Source of the DNA: Pseudomonadota bacterium
GTDB lineage: Bacteria; Pseudomonadota; Gammaproteobacteria; Xanthomonadales; Xanthomonadaceae
Length of the DNA stretch: 64,000 nt
Assembly (NCBI GenBank): GCA_023386795.1
Contig: JAEWJB010000158.1
Coordinates: 17,700 to 81,699, forward strand
Direction of reading: 5' to 3'
The position numbers were made by a program, and so were the translations under genes. The first letter of the stretch is position 1. Every line of letters begins with the position of its first letter. Below, one piece after another: positions 51,443-62,060 of the stretch. Below the pieces are notes generated by a model. It was not told the origin of the DNA, did no database searches, and saw only the letters and a list, made by a program, of their open reading frames with translations.

Positions 51443-52534
51443 TCAATCCCTTAGCTCACCCACCGAACTCCGCTCCCTGATCCTCTGCACGATCCCGACC
51501 GCAGCCTGCTGCGTGGTCAAAGGCGCAATGCCATGCGCCACCAGATCGGCAGTAAACGCCTTCGCGTCGAGCGCATCGCTCACGCCCTGCTCCACGCACT
51601 GCGCCTCCTGCTCCAATCCGAGCGAATGCCGTAGCAGCAGCGCGGTGCTCAGGATCGTCGCGTAGGGATTGGCAATGCCCTTGCCGGCAATGTCAGGCGC
51701 CGAGCCATGGATCGGCTCGTACAAGCCCACCTTGCCCTCGCCCAGCGAAGCGGAAGGCAGCAGGCCCAGCGACCCGGCCAGCATCGAGGCCTCGTCGGTG
51801 AGGATGTCGCCGAACATGTTCTCGGTCACCACCACGTCGTAATCGCGCGGGCGCGAGAGCAGGTGCATGGCCATAGAATCGACCAACTGGTGCTCCAGCC
51901 GCACGTCCGGGAATTCCTCGCGCCCGATCCGCGCCGCCACGTCGCGCCACAGCCGCGAGGTTTCCAGCACGTTCGCCTTGTCCACCGAGGTGACGTGGCC
52001 GCGACGCGCCTGCGCCAGCCGGAATGCGGTGCGCATCACCCGCTCGATCTCCAGCACGCTGTAGCGGCATAGGTCGCTCGCATCGGTGTCCGTGCGCGTC
52101 TTGTCGCCGAAGTAGATGCCGCCGGTCAGCTCCCGCACCACGATCATGTCCACCCCGGTCAGCAGGTGCGGCTTGATCGGCGCCGCGTCCAGTGCCGCCG
52201 CATGCGGCTTCACCGGGCGCAGGTTCGCGTACAGCCCGAGCGCCTTGCGGATCGCCAGCAGGCCCTGTTCCGGGCGCACCTTCGCGTTCGGGTCGGACCA
52301 CTTGGGTCCACCCACCGCGCCCAACAGCACCGCGTCGGCCTTCCGGCAGGCCGCCAGCGTCGCTTCCGGCAGCGGCTCGCCATGCCGGTCGATGGCAATG
52401 CCGCCGATGTCATGCTCGTGGAAGGTGAACTGGTGGCCGTAGCGCTCGGCGACCGCCTGGAGGACGGCGACCGCGCCGGCGATCACTTCCGGGCCGATCC
52501 CGTCTCCGGGCAGCAGGACGATGTCAGCGTGCAT
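51443..52534 (-). CDS. leuB: 3-isopropylmalate dehydrogenase
   Basis: This 363-residue enzyme oxidises 3-isopropylmalate to 2-oxoisocaproate with NAD. It has LLPGDGIGPEV, the GPKW segment, RELTGGIYFGDK, the metal-site block VTENMFGDILTDEASMLAGSLG and EPIHGSAPDIAGKG. The ATG at 52534 is preferred over one at 52546 because GAGGT lies between the two. It overlaps the 3' end of leuD by 11 bases and is the last gene of the operon. Confidence 0.95.
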   Translation of the reverse strand: MHADIVLLPGDGIGPEVIAGAVAVLQAVAERYGHQFTFHEHDIGGIAIDRHGEPLPEATLAACRKADAVLLGAVGGPKWSDPNAKVRPEQGLLAIRKALGLYANLRPVKPHAAALDAAPIKPHLLTGVDMIVVRELTGGIYFGDKTRTDTDASDLCRYSVLEIERVMRTAFRLAQARRGHVTSVDKANVLETSRLWRDVAARIGREEFPDVRLEHQLVDSMAMHLLSRPRDYDVVVTENMFGDILTDEASMLAGSLGLLPSASLGEGKVGLYEPIHGSAPDIAGKGIANPYATILSTALLLRHSLGLEQEAQCVEQGVSDALDAKAFTADLVAHGIAPLTTQQAAVGIVQRIRERSSVGELRD

Positions 52535-53102
52535 GGGTGACCTCATATTGGGAAATCTCGGCGCCGCGCGCCAGCAGGTAGCCCATCTCGTCCACGCCTT
52601 CGATCAGGCAGGTCTGCGCGAACGCATCCAGCGGGAAAGAATAGACGCGGCCATCGGGCGTGCGCAGCTCGCGTGCGGCCACGTCCACGGTGAGCTCGTC
52701 GTCGGGTCGCTGCATCAGTGCCTGCGCGTCCTCCTCGGCCAGCACGATCGGCACCAGGCCGTTCTTCAGCGAGTTGTTGCGGAAGATGTCGGCGATTTCA
52801 CTGGAGACGATGGCGCGCAGGCCCAGGTCGGTCAGTGCCCATGGCGCATGTTCGCGCGAGGAGCCGCAGCCGAAGTTGCGGCCGGCGAGCAGGATCGCGC
52901 GGCCTTCGTTGGAAGGCTGGTTGAACGGGAACTCCGGGTTCGCACTGCCGTCGGCGCGCCAGCGCCAATCGTTGAAGGCGTGCTTGCCCAGCCCGGCGCG
53001 CTCGGTCGTGGAAAGGAAGCGCGCGGGAATGATCTGGTCGGTGTCGATGTTCGTCTGGCGCAGCACGACGCTGCGCGAGGTCAGATGGGTGAAGCCCGCC
53101 AT
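52524..53102 (-). CDS. leuD: 3-isopropylmalate dehydratase small subunit
   Basis: This 192-residue aconitase swivel-domain protein has NIDTDQIIPARFL, AGRNFGCGSSREHAPWAL and FRNNSLKNGLVPI. It pairs with LeuC to isomerise isopropylmalate. It is a little short at the C-terminus compared with the usual 200-215 residues. Its ATG shares one base with the stop of a 38-codon gene (TGATG), so translation is coupled. Confidence 0.95.
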   Translation of the reverse strand: MAGFTHLTSRSVVLRQTNIDTDQIIPARFLSTTERAGLGKHAFNDWRWRADGSANPEFPFNQPSNEGRAILLAGRNFGCGSSREHAPWALTDLGLRAIVSSEIADIFRNNSLKNGLVPIVLAEEDAQALMQRPDDELTVDVAARELRTPDGRVYSFPLDAFAQTCLIEGVDEMGYLLARGAEISQYEVTHAR

Positions 53103-53218
53103 CAGCGGTTCTCCTGGCGATGCGGGGAAGAGGATGCTCGCGCGGCGCGATGGCGGCGCGGCACGGCCATGACGACGACCGCCGAAACGACCAGGGCGGC
53201 GAGGAACTGCATGGCCAT
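53102..53218 (-). CDS. 38-residue membrane peptide between leuC and leuD
   Basis: The ATG at 53218 overlaps the leuC stop (ATGA), and its TGA overlaps the leuD ATG (TGATG), so the gene exactly fills the gap. The peptide has one hydrophobic segment (FLAALVVSAVVVMAV) followed by a basic tail (PRRHRAARASSSPHRQENR), as in small inner-membrane proteins. No homologue is recognised. The double overlap favours real translation. It may also serve only to pass ribosomes from leuC to leuD. Confidence 0.6.
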   Translation of the reverse strand: MAMQFLAALVVSAVVVMAVPRRHRAARASSSPHRQENR

Positions 53219-54642
53219 CACGCCACCTCCCGCGTATCGGCGTACAGCTCGCGCGGATCGGCGACGCGCCCGTTCACCGCGGCCCAGGCCGCGCTGGCGG
53301 GCGAGGCGAGCAGGGTGCGCGCGCCCGGACCCTGGCGGCCCTCGAAATTGCGGTTGCTGGTGCTTACGGCCAGCTGGCCCGGCGCGACCAAATCGCCGTT
53401 CATCGCGATGCACATCGAACAGCCCGGCTCGCGCCATTCGGCGCCAGCCTGCCGCACGACCGCATCGATGCCCTCGGCCTCGGCCTGGCGCTTGACGATT
53501 TCCGAACCCGGCACCACCAGCATGCGTACGCCGTGGGCGACCTGCCGGCCACGCAGCACTTCGGCTACCTGGCGCATGTCGCTCAGGCGACCGTTCGTGC
53601 ATGAACCGACGAACACCACGTCCACCGGCGTGCCGGCCAGCGCGTGGCCGGGCTGGAAATGCATGTAGTCCAGCCCCTTCTGCGCGGCGGCATCGGCGGC
53701 GGCCGGGATCGGCGCGTCCACGGCAATGGCCGTGCCCGGATGCGTGCCCCAGGTGAGGGTGGGGCGGATATCGGCGGCGTCGATCTTCACTTCGACGTCG
53801 AAGCGTGCGCCATCGTCGCTGTGCAGGGTCCGCCAGTACGCGACCGCTTCGTCTAGATCGGCGCCCTTCGGGCCGCGCGGCGTGGCCGCGACCCAGTCGA
53901 AGGTGGTCTGGTCCGGCGCGACCAAGCCGGCACGCGCGCCTGCTTCGATGGACATGTTGCACAAGGTCATGCGCTGTTCCATGTCCATCGCCCGGATGGT
54001 GGAGCCCCGGTACTCCAGCACATGGCCGGTGCCGCCGTTGACGCCGATCACGCCGATGATGTGCAGGATGACGTCCTTGGCACCGACGCCCGGTGCAAGC
54101 GCGCCCTCGACGGTGATCGACATCGTCTTCGCCTTGCGCTGCAGCAGGCACTGCGTGGCCAGCACGTGGCCGACTTCACTGGTGCCGATGCCGAAGGCCA
54201 GCGAGCCGAACGCGCCGTGCGTGGAGGTGTGGCTGTCGCCGCACACGATGGTCATGCCCGGCTGGGTGAACCCCTGCTCCGGGGCGATGACGTGCACGAT
54301 GCCGCGGTTGGCCGAGGCCATGTCGAACAGCTCGATGCCGAACTCGGCGCAGTTGCGCGCCAGCGTCTCGACCTGCGTGCGCGCGGCGGCGTTGGCGTAG
54401 GGCAACTCGCCGTCCGGGCCGGGCGGCAGGGTCGGGGTGGAGTGGTCCATCGTGGCCTTGGTGCGGTCCGGCCGGCGCGGCGCGATGCCACGTGCGCGCA
54501 GCTCGGCGAAGGCTTGCGGCGAGGTGACTTCGTGGATCAGGTGCAGGTCGATGTAGAGCACGGCCGGCGCGGCCTCGCTCTCGGGGACGACGACATGCGC
54601 GTCCCACAGTTTGTCGTACAGGGTGCGTGGCGCTGGGGTCAT
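53218..54642 (-). CDS. leuC: 3-isopropylmalate dehydratase large subunit
   Basis: This 474-residue aconitase-fold subunit has LYIDLHLIHEVTSPQAF and CGDSHTSTHGAFGSLAFGIG. The [4Fe-4S] cysteines are in FVGSCTNGR and GCSMC, with STSNRNFEGRQG near the end. It isomerises 2- to 3-isopropylmalate with LeuD. There is a 48-base gap to the upstream methyltransferase and an overlap with the small ORF downstream. Confidence 0.96.
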   Translation of the reverse strand: MTPAPRTLYDKLWDAHVVVPESEAAPAVLYIDLHLIHEVTSPQAFAELRARGIAPRRPDRTKATMDHSTPTLPPGPDGELPYANAAARTQVETLARNCAEFGIELFDMASANRGIVHVIAPEQGFTQPGMTIVCGDSHTSTHGAFGSLAFGIGTSEVGHVLATQCLLQRKAKTMSITVEGALAPGVGAKDVILHIIGVIGVNGGTGHVLEYRGSTIRAMDMEQRMTLCNMSIEAGARAGLVAPDQTTFDWVAATPRGPKGADLDEAVAYWRTLHSDDGARFDVEVKIDAADIRPTLTWGTHPGTAIAVDAPIPAAADAAAQKGLDYMHFQPGHALAGTPVDVVFVGSCTNGRLSDMRQVAEVLRGRQVAHGVRMLVVPGSEIVKRQAEAEGIDAVVRQAGAEWREPGCSMCIAMNGDLVAPGQLAVSTSNRNFEGRQGPGARTLLASPASAAWAAVNGRVADPRELYADTREVA

Positions 54643-54690
54643 GGGAATGAAAGCCTTGCGTTGTGCGGTACTGGAAAGAAAGGGGGGCGA

Positions 54691-55460
54691 TCAGAGCGCC
54701 GTGGCATGGAAGCGCAGCCGCACGTAGTCGGCGGTCCACGCGCCGGCGTCGTCGCGTAACGCGGGCGCCATCAGCTCGGTCGCGGTATCGAGGATCGCCG
54801 CGTGGCGCTCGGCGGCAATGCCGGCCAGCCACGGATCGGCGAAGGTGCGCAGCCAGCCCGCCATGCCGGTGGGCAGCGGGGTGGGGCGCGGCCGCAGGGC
54901 GATCGAATCGACCCGGAAGCCGTGATCTTGCAGCAGGCTGGCGTAGGCGTCGGCGGTCGGGAAATACCAGGCGAAGGCAGGATCGGCCTCGCCGTGCAGG
55001 CGGATCGCTGCGCGCAGCGCGGTGGTGATCGTGGCGACGTTGCCATGCCCGCCCATCTCGGCGACGAAACGCCCGCCGGGACGCAGTGCCCGCCGTACGC
55101 CGCGCAGCACGCGCTCGGGCTGTCGCATCCAGTGCAGGGCCGCGTTGCTGAAGACCGCATCGAATGCGTTGTCGAAGGCCAGCGCGTGGCCATCCACCAC
55201 CTGCGCCTGGACGCCACGCGCCCGCGCGGCGGCGACCAGTTCCGGGGACGCATCCACGCCGATGACCTGCGCGCCACTCTGCGCCAGCTTCCCGGTCAGC
55301 ACGCCATCACCGCAGCCCAGGTCCAGGATGCGTTCGTTCGCCTGCGGGGCCAGCAGTTCGGCCACGCTTTCGCCCAACGCGGGCACGAAGCCGGCGTTGG
55401 CAGCGTAGCGCCCGGCATCCCAGTGCTGGCTGGCAGCGGGCAGGGCACGGGCGGCAGTGT

Positions 55461-55464
<4 letters not shown>
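54691..55464 (-). CDS. Trans-aconitate methyltransferase-like enzyme in the leu operon
   Basis: This 257-residue class I methyltransferase has ILDLGCGDGVLTGKLAQ, VIGVDASPELVAAA, VFSNAALHWMRQPERVL and a GGRFVAEMGGHGN block, the layout of Tam. Its ATG overlaps the leuA stop (ATGA). Bacterial Tam methylates trans-aconitate, and yeast Tmt1 also methylates 3-isopropylmalate. Its position between leuA and leuC therefore suggests it handles an isopropylmalate or aconitate by-product of this pathway. That role is inference. Confidence 0.83.
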
Positions 55465-57043
<1,579 letters not shown>

Positions 57044-57047
<4 letters not shown>

Positions 57048-58153
57048 CAGGAGGACTCCTCTGCGGCGATGGCGTGGGCGATGGCGGGTTTGCGGGCGGT
57101 GGCGGGCGCGACGGCGACATCGGATGTCGCGCGCGCCTGCCTAAGTCGCTCGCTGTTGCGCCGCCGCGGCTTGCGCGGCGACCGGGGCCGCACTTCGGAC
57201 AATAGGGCGGACAGGACACCGGCGTCGATATTGCCGCCCGACACGACGGCGCACTTGCGCTTGCCGGCCACGCGGCGGCCGGCGGCCAGGGCCAGGGCGC
57301 CGGCGCCCTCGGCGATGATGTGTTCTTCCAGCGCCAGGCGGACCAGCGTCTCGCGCAGCTCGGCCTCGCGCACGGTGACGATATCGTCCAGCAGGCTGGC
57401 GCACAGCCGGCGGGTGATGAAGCCGGGGATCTTGACCTTGACGCCGTCGGCCAGCGTCGGCACCGGGGTGATCTCGCGCACGTCGCCGCGCACGGCGCGC
57501 AGCATCGAATCCACGCCCTCGACCTGTGCGCCGACCACGCGCACGCCCTGCGACTTCAGCGCCAGCGCCACGCCGGAGGCCAGGCCGCCGCCGCCGATCG
57601 GCACGATGACCACGTCCGGCGCGCTCTCGGCAATCTCGATGCCGACCGTGCCCTGGCCGGCGATCACGTCCGGGTCGTCGAACGCGGAGAGGAAGCGGTA
57701 GCCATTCTGCGCGGCCAACTCGCGTGCGAAGCCGTAGGCCTCGTCGTAGCTGTTGCCGTGCTGGCGGACGGTGGCGCCCCAGTGGGCCACGCCGGCAATC
57801 TTGGTGGCCGGCGCGCCGTGGGGCATCACGGTGATGGCTTGCAGACCCAGCCGGTAGGCCGACCACGCCACGCCTTGGGCGTGGTTGCCGGCCGAGGCGC
57901 AGATCACCGGACGATCGTCGCCGCGTTCCAGGCCGGCCAGCATCGCGTTCAGCGCGCCGCGCACCTTGTAGGAACCGGTGCGCTGCAGGTTCTCCAGCTT
58001 CAGCCAGACGCCGAAACGTTCTGCGTAGTGGAGGGGCGTGGCGTTCAGGTAGCGGCGCAGGCGCGCCTGCGCCGCCAGCACGTCGGCCACGCTCACGCGT
58101 ACCGGTGCGTCGGCTACTTCAGGCTCTACGGGGGCGCGCCCGGTATCAGGCAT
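57044..58153 (-). CDS. ilvA: Threonine ammonia-lyase without ACT-like regulatory domain
   Basis: This 369-residue fold-type II PLP enzyme has the Schiff-base lysine in RTGSYKVRGA, CASAGNHAQGVAW and the phosphate loop IGGGGLASG. It makes 2-oxobutyrate for isoleucine. The biosynthetic Escherichia coli enzyme has about 514 residues with two ACT-like domains. Here the catalytic part ends near residue 325 and only a basic, low-complexity tail follows (RPRSPRKPRRRNS...). Direct feedback by isoleucine is therefore unlikely, leaving the attenuator as the main visible control. Confidence 0.9.
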
Positions 58154-58225
58154 GGCGACACGCGAACGGCTGGCGCGGAAGAAGACACCTCCGCACCAGC
58201 TGCTCCGGGTGGCGGGCGACGGCGG

Positions 58226-58480
58226 TCATGCCGCCGCCTCCAGGGGCAGGGCGGTGGCCTGCACGGACTCGCAGTCGTACACCTTCTCCAACTGGCGGCA
58301 CAGCGTTTCGGCCGGGCGGGTGCCTTCGACCTCCAGCTGCAGGTGCCAGCGGCCCTGGTCGTCGGCATCCGGCGCGCCATGGATGGCGCGCGGGCTGAAG
58401 CCGCGGCGTTCGGCCATGCCGATCACGCGCAGCAGCGCGCCTTCGGCCGGACGCAGCACCAGGTCAAGCCGGTAGCGCAT
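58226..58480 (-). CDS. ilvM: Acetolactate synthase small subunit, ACT type
   Basis: This 84-residue protein is one ACT domain (MRYRLDLVLRPAEGALLRVIG, RRGFSPRAIHG, LEVEGTRPAETLCRQLEKVYD) of IlvM size. It stimulates and tunes the catalytic subunit IlvG, whose gene end it overlaps by 17 bases. Confidence 0.88.
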   Translation of the reverse strand: MRYRLDLVLRPAEGALLRVIGMAERRGFSPRAIHGAPDADDQGRWHLQLEVEGTRPAETLCRQLEKVYDCESVQATALPLEAAA

Positions 58481-60185
58481 GGCTCGCCTCCCGTGCGGCA
58501 TGGGCGGGGTTGCTCTCCAGCATCGTGCTGTTGGCCGTGTTCGGCGGCACCAGCGGCCACACGTTGGCGCGTGCATCGATGGCCACGTGCAGTAGTGCCG
58601 GGCCGGGCTGGGCCAGCATCGCCGACAGGGCGTCGTCGACCTGGTCGCGCGCGGTGATGCGCGTGGCCGGGATGCCGAACACCTGCGCCAGTGCGGCGAA
58701 ATCCGGGTTGTCGGACAGGTCGATCTCGCTGTACCGCTCGGCGAAGAACAATTCCTGCCATTGCCGCACCATGCCCAGCGAACTGTTGTCCAGCAGCACG
58801 ATCTTCACCGGCAGCCTGCAACGGGCGATGGTCGCCAGCTCCTGCACGTTCATCATGAAGCTGCCGTCGCCGCTGACCAGTACCACGGTGCGGTCGGGGC
58901 AGGCGAATTGCGCGCCCATCGCCGCCGGCAGGCCGAAGCCCATCGTGCCCAGCGCGCCGCTGGTGAGGTGGTTGCGCGGGTGCTGGAACCGGCAGTGCTG
59001 CGCCACCCACATCTGATGCTGGCCCACGTCGCAGGCGATGATGGTGTCGGCCGGCGCGACCTCGCTCAGGCGCTTGAGCAGCGCCGGGGCATAGATGTCG
59101 CCGCCCGGCGCGTCGTAGCGCGCGCCGAAGCGTTCGCGGTTCGCCGCGCAACGCTTGCGCCATGCCTCGCAGGTGGAGCGCGCCGCGGCCAGCGCCTTCA
59201 GGCCGGTGGCGACGTCACCCGGGATGGCGATGTCGGCGGTGCGCAACTTGGAGATTTCGTAGGCGTCGGCATCCAGGTGGATGACCCGCGCGAACGGGGC
59301 GAACTCGTTCAACTTGCCGGTGGCGCGGTCATCGAAGCGCGCGCCGACCACCACCAGCAGGTCGCTTTCCTGCACGGCCATGTTCGCCGCACGCGTGCCA
59401 TGCATGCCCAGCATGCCCAGGCTGTGCGGGTGTTGGGGCGGCAAGGCGCCGAGTCCGCGCAGCGTCATCACGGTCGGCAGGCCGGCGGCTTCCACGAACT
59501 GGCGGAATGCGTCCACGGCGTCGGCCAGCGCGATGCCGCCCCCGGCGTAGACCACCGGCCGTTCGGCACCGGCGATGGCGGCCAGTGCCTCGGCCAGGCG
59601 GGCCTGCTCCGGCGCGGCGGGCGGCGCGACCTCCGCCGGCACGTGCTTGGGCAGCGACGAGGCATCGGCCAACTGCACGTCCTTCGGCAGGTCGATCAGC
59701 ACCGGGCCAGGGCGACCTTCGCGGGCGATGCGGAACGCATCACGCACGACCTGCGGCAGGTCCTCGACCCGGCGCACCAGGAAACTGTGCTTGACGATCG
59801 GCAGGGTCAGGCCGAACACGTCCAGCTCCTGGAACGCGTCGGTACCCAGCAGCGGCGTGGCGACCTGGCCGGTCAGGCAGACCATCGGCACCGAATCGAG
59901 CATCGCATCGGCGATGCCGGTGACCAGGTTGGAAGCGCCGGGGCCGGAAGTGGCCACGCACACGCCGACGCGACCGCTGGCGCGCGCGTAGCCGTTGGCG
60001 GCCAGCGCCGCGCCCTGCTCATGCCGTACCAGGATGTGTTTGAGCGAGGAATCTACCAGGGCATCGTAGAACGGCATGATCGTGCCACCCGGATAACCGA
60101 ACAGCGTATCCACGCCTTCGGCTTCCAGGGCCTGCGTCAGCCAGCGCGCTCCGTTGGGCGGCGTGGCTTGTGCGGTGGTGTCCAT
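58464..60185 (-). CDS. ilvG: Acetolactate synthase large subunit
   Basis: This 573-residue thiamine-diphosphate enzyme has FGYPGGTIMPFYDAL, the activating glutamate in VRHEQGAALAANGYAR, GPGASNLVTGIADA, the ThDP/Mg motif GDGSFMMNVQELAT and LLDNSSLGMVRQWQ. It makes acetolactate and acetohydroxybutyrate. AAGGA precedes the ATG, 42 bases after ilvC. Confidence 0.95.
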   Translation of the reverse strand: MDTTAQATPPNGARWLTQALEAEGVDTLFGYPGGTIMPFYDALVDSSLKHILVRHEQGAALAANGYARASGRVGVCVATSGPGASNLVTGIADAMLDSVPMVCLTGQVATPLLGTDAFQELDVFGLTLPIVKHSFLVRRVEDLPQVVRDAFRIAREGRPGPVLIDLPKDVQLADASSLPKHVPAEVAPPAAPEQARLAEALAAIAGAERPVVYAGGGIALADAVDAFRQFVEAAGLPTVMTLRGLGALPPQHPHSLGMLGMHGTRAANMAVQESDLLVVVGARFDDRATGKLNEFAPFARVIHLDADAYEISKLRTADIAIPGDVATGLKALAAARSTCEAWRKRCAANRERFGARYDAPGGDIYAPALLKRLSEVAPADTIIACDVGQHQMWVAQHCRFQHPRNHLTSGALGTMGFGLPAAMGAQFACPDRTVVLVSGDGSFMMNVQELATIARCRLPVKIVLLDNSSLGMVRQWQELFFAERYSEIDLSDNPDFAALAQVFGIPATRITARDQVDDALSAMLAQPGPALLHVAIDARANVWPLVPPNTANSTMLESNPAHAAREASHALPA

Positions 60186-60227
60186 GCAGGGGCGTCCTTT
60201 GCGGAGCGACTGGGGGAGGAGCGCGGC

Positions 60228-61235
60228 TTACGCCGCGCGTTGGCTGCCGGCCGGTTGCGCGGCGGCGGTCTGGCCGTTCAGCCACACCATCTTGGCGCGC
60301 AGCTGCTTGCCGACCTGCTCGATCGGGTGGTCCAGGTCGGCCTGCTTGTACTTCTTGTAGTTCGGCAGGCCTGCTTCGTACTCGGCCACCCAGTTCTTGG
60401 TGAAGGTGCCGTCCTGGATGTCCTTGAGCACTTCCTTCATGCGGGCCTTGGTGCCGGCGTCGATCACCCGCGGGCCGCTGACGTAGTCGCCGTACTGCGC
60501 GGTTTCGGAGATGAACTCCAGCATGCGGGTGATGCCGCCTTCGTAGAACAGGTCCACGATCAGCTTCAGTTCGTGCAGCACTTCGTAATAGGCGATTTCC
60601 GGCTGGTAACCCGCTTCCACCAAGGTTTCGAAGCCGGCCTGCACCAGCGCGCTGGCGCCGCCGCACAGCACGGCCTGCTCGCCGAACAGGTCGGTCTCGG
60701 TCTCTTCCTTGAAGGTGGTCTGGATCAGGTTGGCGCGCGCGCCGCCCAGGCCGCCGGCGTAGGTCAGCGCCAGTTGCTCGGCGTGGCCGCTCTTGTCCTG
60801 GTACACCGCCCAGATGCAGGGCACGCCGCGGCCGATTTCATACTCGCGGCGCACCAGTGCGCCCGGACCCTTCGGCGCGACCAGCACCACGTCGAGGTCT
60901 TCGCGCGGTTCGATCATGTTGAAGTGCACGTTGAGGCCGTGCGCGAACAGCAGGCACGCGCCTTTCTTCATGTTCGGGGCCAGCATGTCCTCGTAGAGCT
61001 TCTTCTGCACCATGTCCGGGGTGAGCACGGCAACCAGGTCGGCCTCGCGCACGGCTTCGGCCGGCGGGCGCACCTCGAAGCCATCGGCCTTGGCCTGTAC
61101 CTCGGTCGGGCCGCCGGGACGCAGGCCCACGGTGACATCGAAGCCGGAGTCGCGCAGGTTCATGGCATGGGCGCGGCCCTGGCTGCCGTAGCCGACGACG
61201 GTGATGCGCGGAGAGGTCTGTTCGTTGCTGCTCAT
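60228..61235 (-). CDS. ilvC: Ketol-acid reductoisomerase
   Basis: This 335-residue class I enzyme has the Rossmann motif VVGYGSQGRAHAMNL, the NADPH-loop LRPGGPTE and LVAPKGPGALVRREYE. Acidic metal ligands are in FGEQAVLCGGASALV and the knotted C-domain ends the protein. It converts acetolactate to dihydroxyisovalerate. The start at 61235 follows GAGGAA. It is the first structural gene after the attenuator. Confidence 0.95.
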   Translation of the reverse strand: MSSNEQTSPRITVVGYGSQGRAHAMNLRDSGFDVTVGLRPGGPTEVQAKADGFEVRPPAEAVREADLVAVLTPDMVQKKLYEDMLAPNMKKGACLLFAHGLNVHFNMIEPREDLDVVLVAPKGPGALVRREYEIGRGVPCIWAVYQDKSGHAEQLALTYAGGLGGARANLIQTTFKEETETDLFGEQAVLCGGASALVQAGFETLVEAGYQPEIAYYEVLHELKLIVDLFYEGGITRMLEFISETAQYGDYVSGPRVIDAGTKARMKEVLKDIQDGTFTKNWVAEYEAGLPNYKKYKQADLDHPIEQVGKQLRAKMVWLNGQTAAAQPAGSQRAA

Positions 61236-61424
61236 CGTGCGTTTTCCTCGAGGTGAAAAAAAATCAGCCGGCGCGCGCGTGGGCGGGCCGGCTGAGGGGG
61301 AGGGCGGCAGAGGCGCGCGCACAGGCATGACCGTCGGCGTGGCCGGTGCGGGTCTGGCTGCGGGTTGTGCGTGCCGGGTGGGTCATGTGCCTGCCGTATC
61401 TGCTTCGTGTTGCCTATAAAAGAA

Positions 61425-61454
61425 AAACCCCGCGCCGTTGCCGGTGCGGGGTTT
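61425..61454 (-). terminator. Attenuator hairpin of the ilv-leu operon
   Basis: On the minus strand, AAACCCCGC (61454-61446) pairs with GCGGGGTTT (61433-61425), extended inside by four more pairs. TTCTTTT follows. It lies between the leader peptide and ilvC. CCCGCAC inside its first arm (minus 61450-61444) can instead pair with GTGCGGG (minus 61500-61494), giving an antiterminator. Confidence 0.88.
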
Positions 61455-61477
61455 CGTCGAATCCTGGCGCTGCTTGC

Positions 61478-61558
61478 TTACACGCCGGTTCGTCCCGCAC
61501 TTGTGGGCGAGGTAATAAGTACAAGGACGAGGAGCGAAGCATCGGCGCGCGCCGGCAT
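61478..61558 (-). CDS. ilvL: ilv operon leader peptide
   Basis: The ORF starts at ATG 61558 and ends at TAA 61478-61480, giving 26 residues. It contains LLVLVLIT, eight consecutive Leu/Val/Ile/Thr codons (CTC CTC GTC CTT GTA CTT ATT ACC). Stalling here when charged branched-chain tRNAs are scarce would free the GTGCGGG segment just downstream for antiterminator pairing. An in-frame ATG at 61606 would lengthen it to 42 residues but lies at the predicted transcription start. Confidence 0.88.
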   Translation of the reverse strand: MPARADASLLVLVLITSPTSAGRTGV

Positions 61559-61613
61559 CGGCGCTGCGATCAGTTCGGTGTTCGCGGTGGTGTGGCGCTG
61601 CAACATGCGGTCG

Positions 61614-61642
61614 AGAAAAACATGCGTGGGAATGGGTGTCAA
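61614..61642 (-). promoter_or_regulatory. Candidate ilv-leu operon promoter
   Basis: A perfect -35 TTGACA (complement of 61637-61642) is followed after 16-17 bases by a T-rich, poor -10 (TTTTTC/TTTTCT). Transcription would start near 61608, about 50 bases before the leader peptide. Confidence 0.5.
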
Positions 61643-62060
61643 GCGATTGGCGGGAAAAATTTAAGTCGCGCGTGCAACGGTTGCAGTGGCAACAAAATCG
61701 ACCGCGCGGGCGCGAAGCTGCGCATGGAAATGCGGCGCCGGCCGGGAGGGCGTGAATACAACGTGCGCCTGCCTGCGGAGACTTTGCGGCACAAGGATTT
61801 CCACCGCATTGGCCACCGAGGCCGCCAGTACGCGCAGGCTTGTGATTCCGCTTGGCTGCCTGACGGGAATGACCCCGGGAATGCGCAAGCATTGAACCGG
61901 GATTCCGCGAATGGCGATGACTGGATGCCGGTCGGGCAGCCGGATTTGCGCAAATACGACCCGTGTCACGCTGCCCTTCGGACGGCAGGGACTTCCGGCA
62001 GGCGGAGCCGCCACGCCCCGATGCTACGTTGGGCTTCTTATCATCAGGAGACCCCGGCCC
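61643..62060. other. Intergenic stretch before the gamma-glutamyltransferase gene
   Basis: No gene with coding-like features is seen in these 418 bases. They hold the upstream part of the ilv promoter and presumably the promoter of the rightward gene, but no clear motif. Confidence 0.5.
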
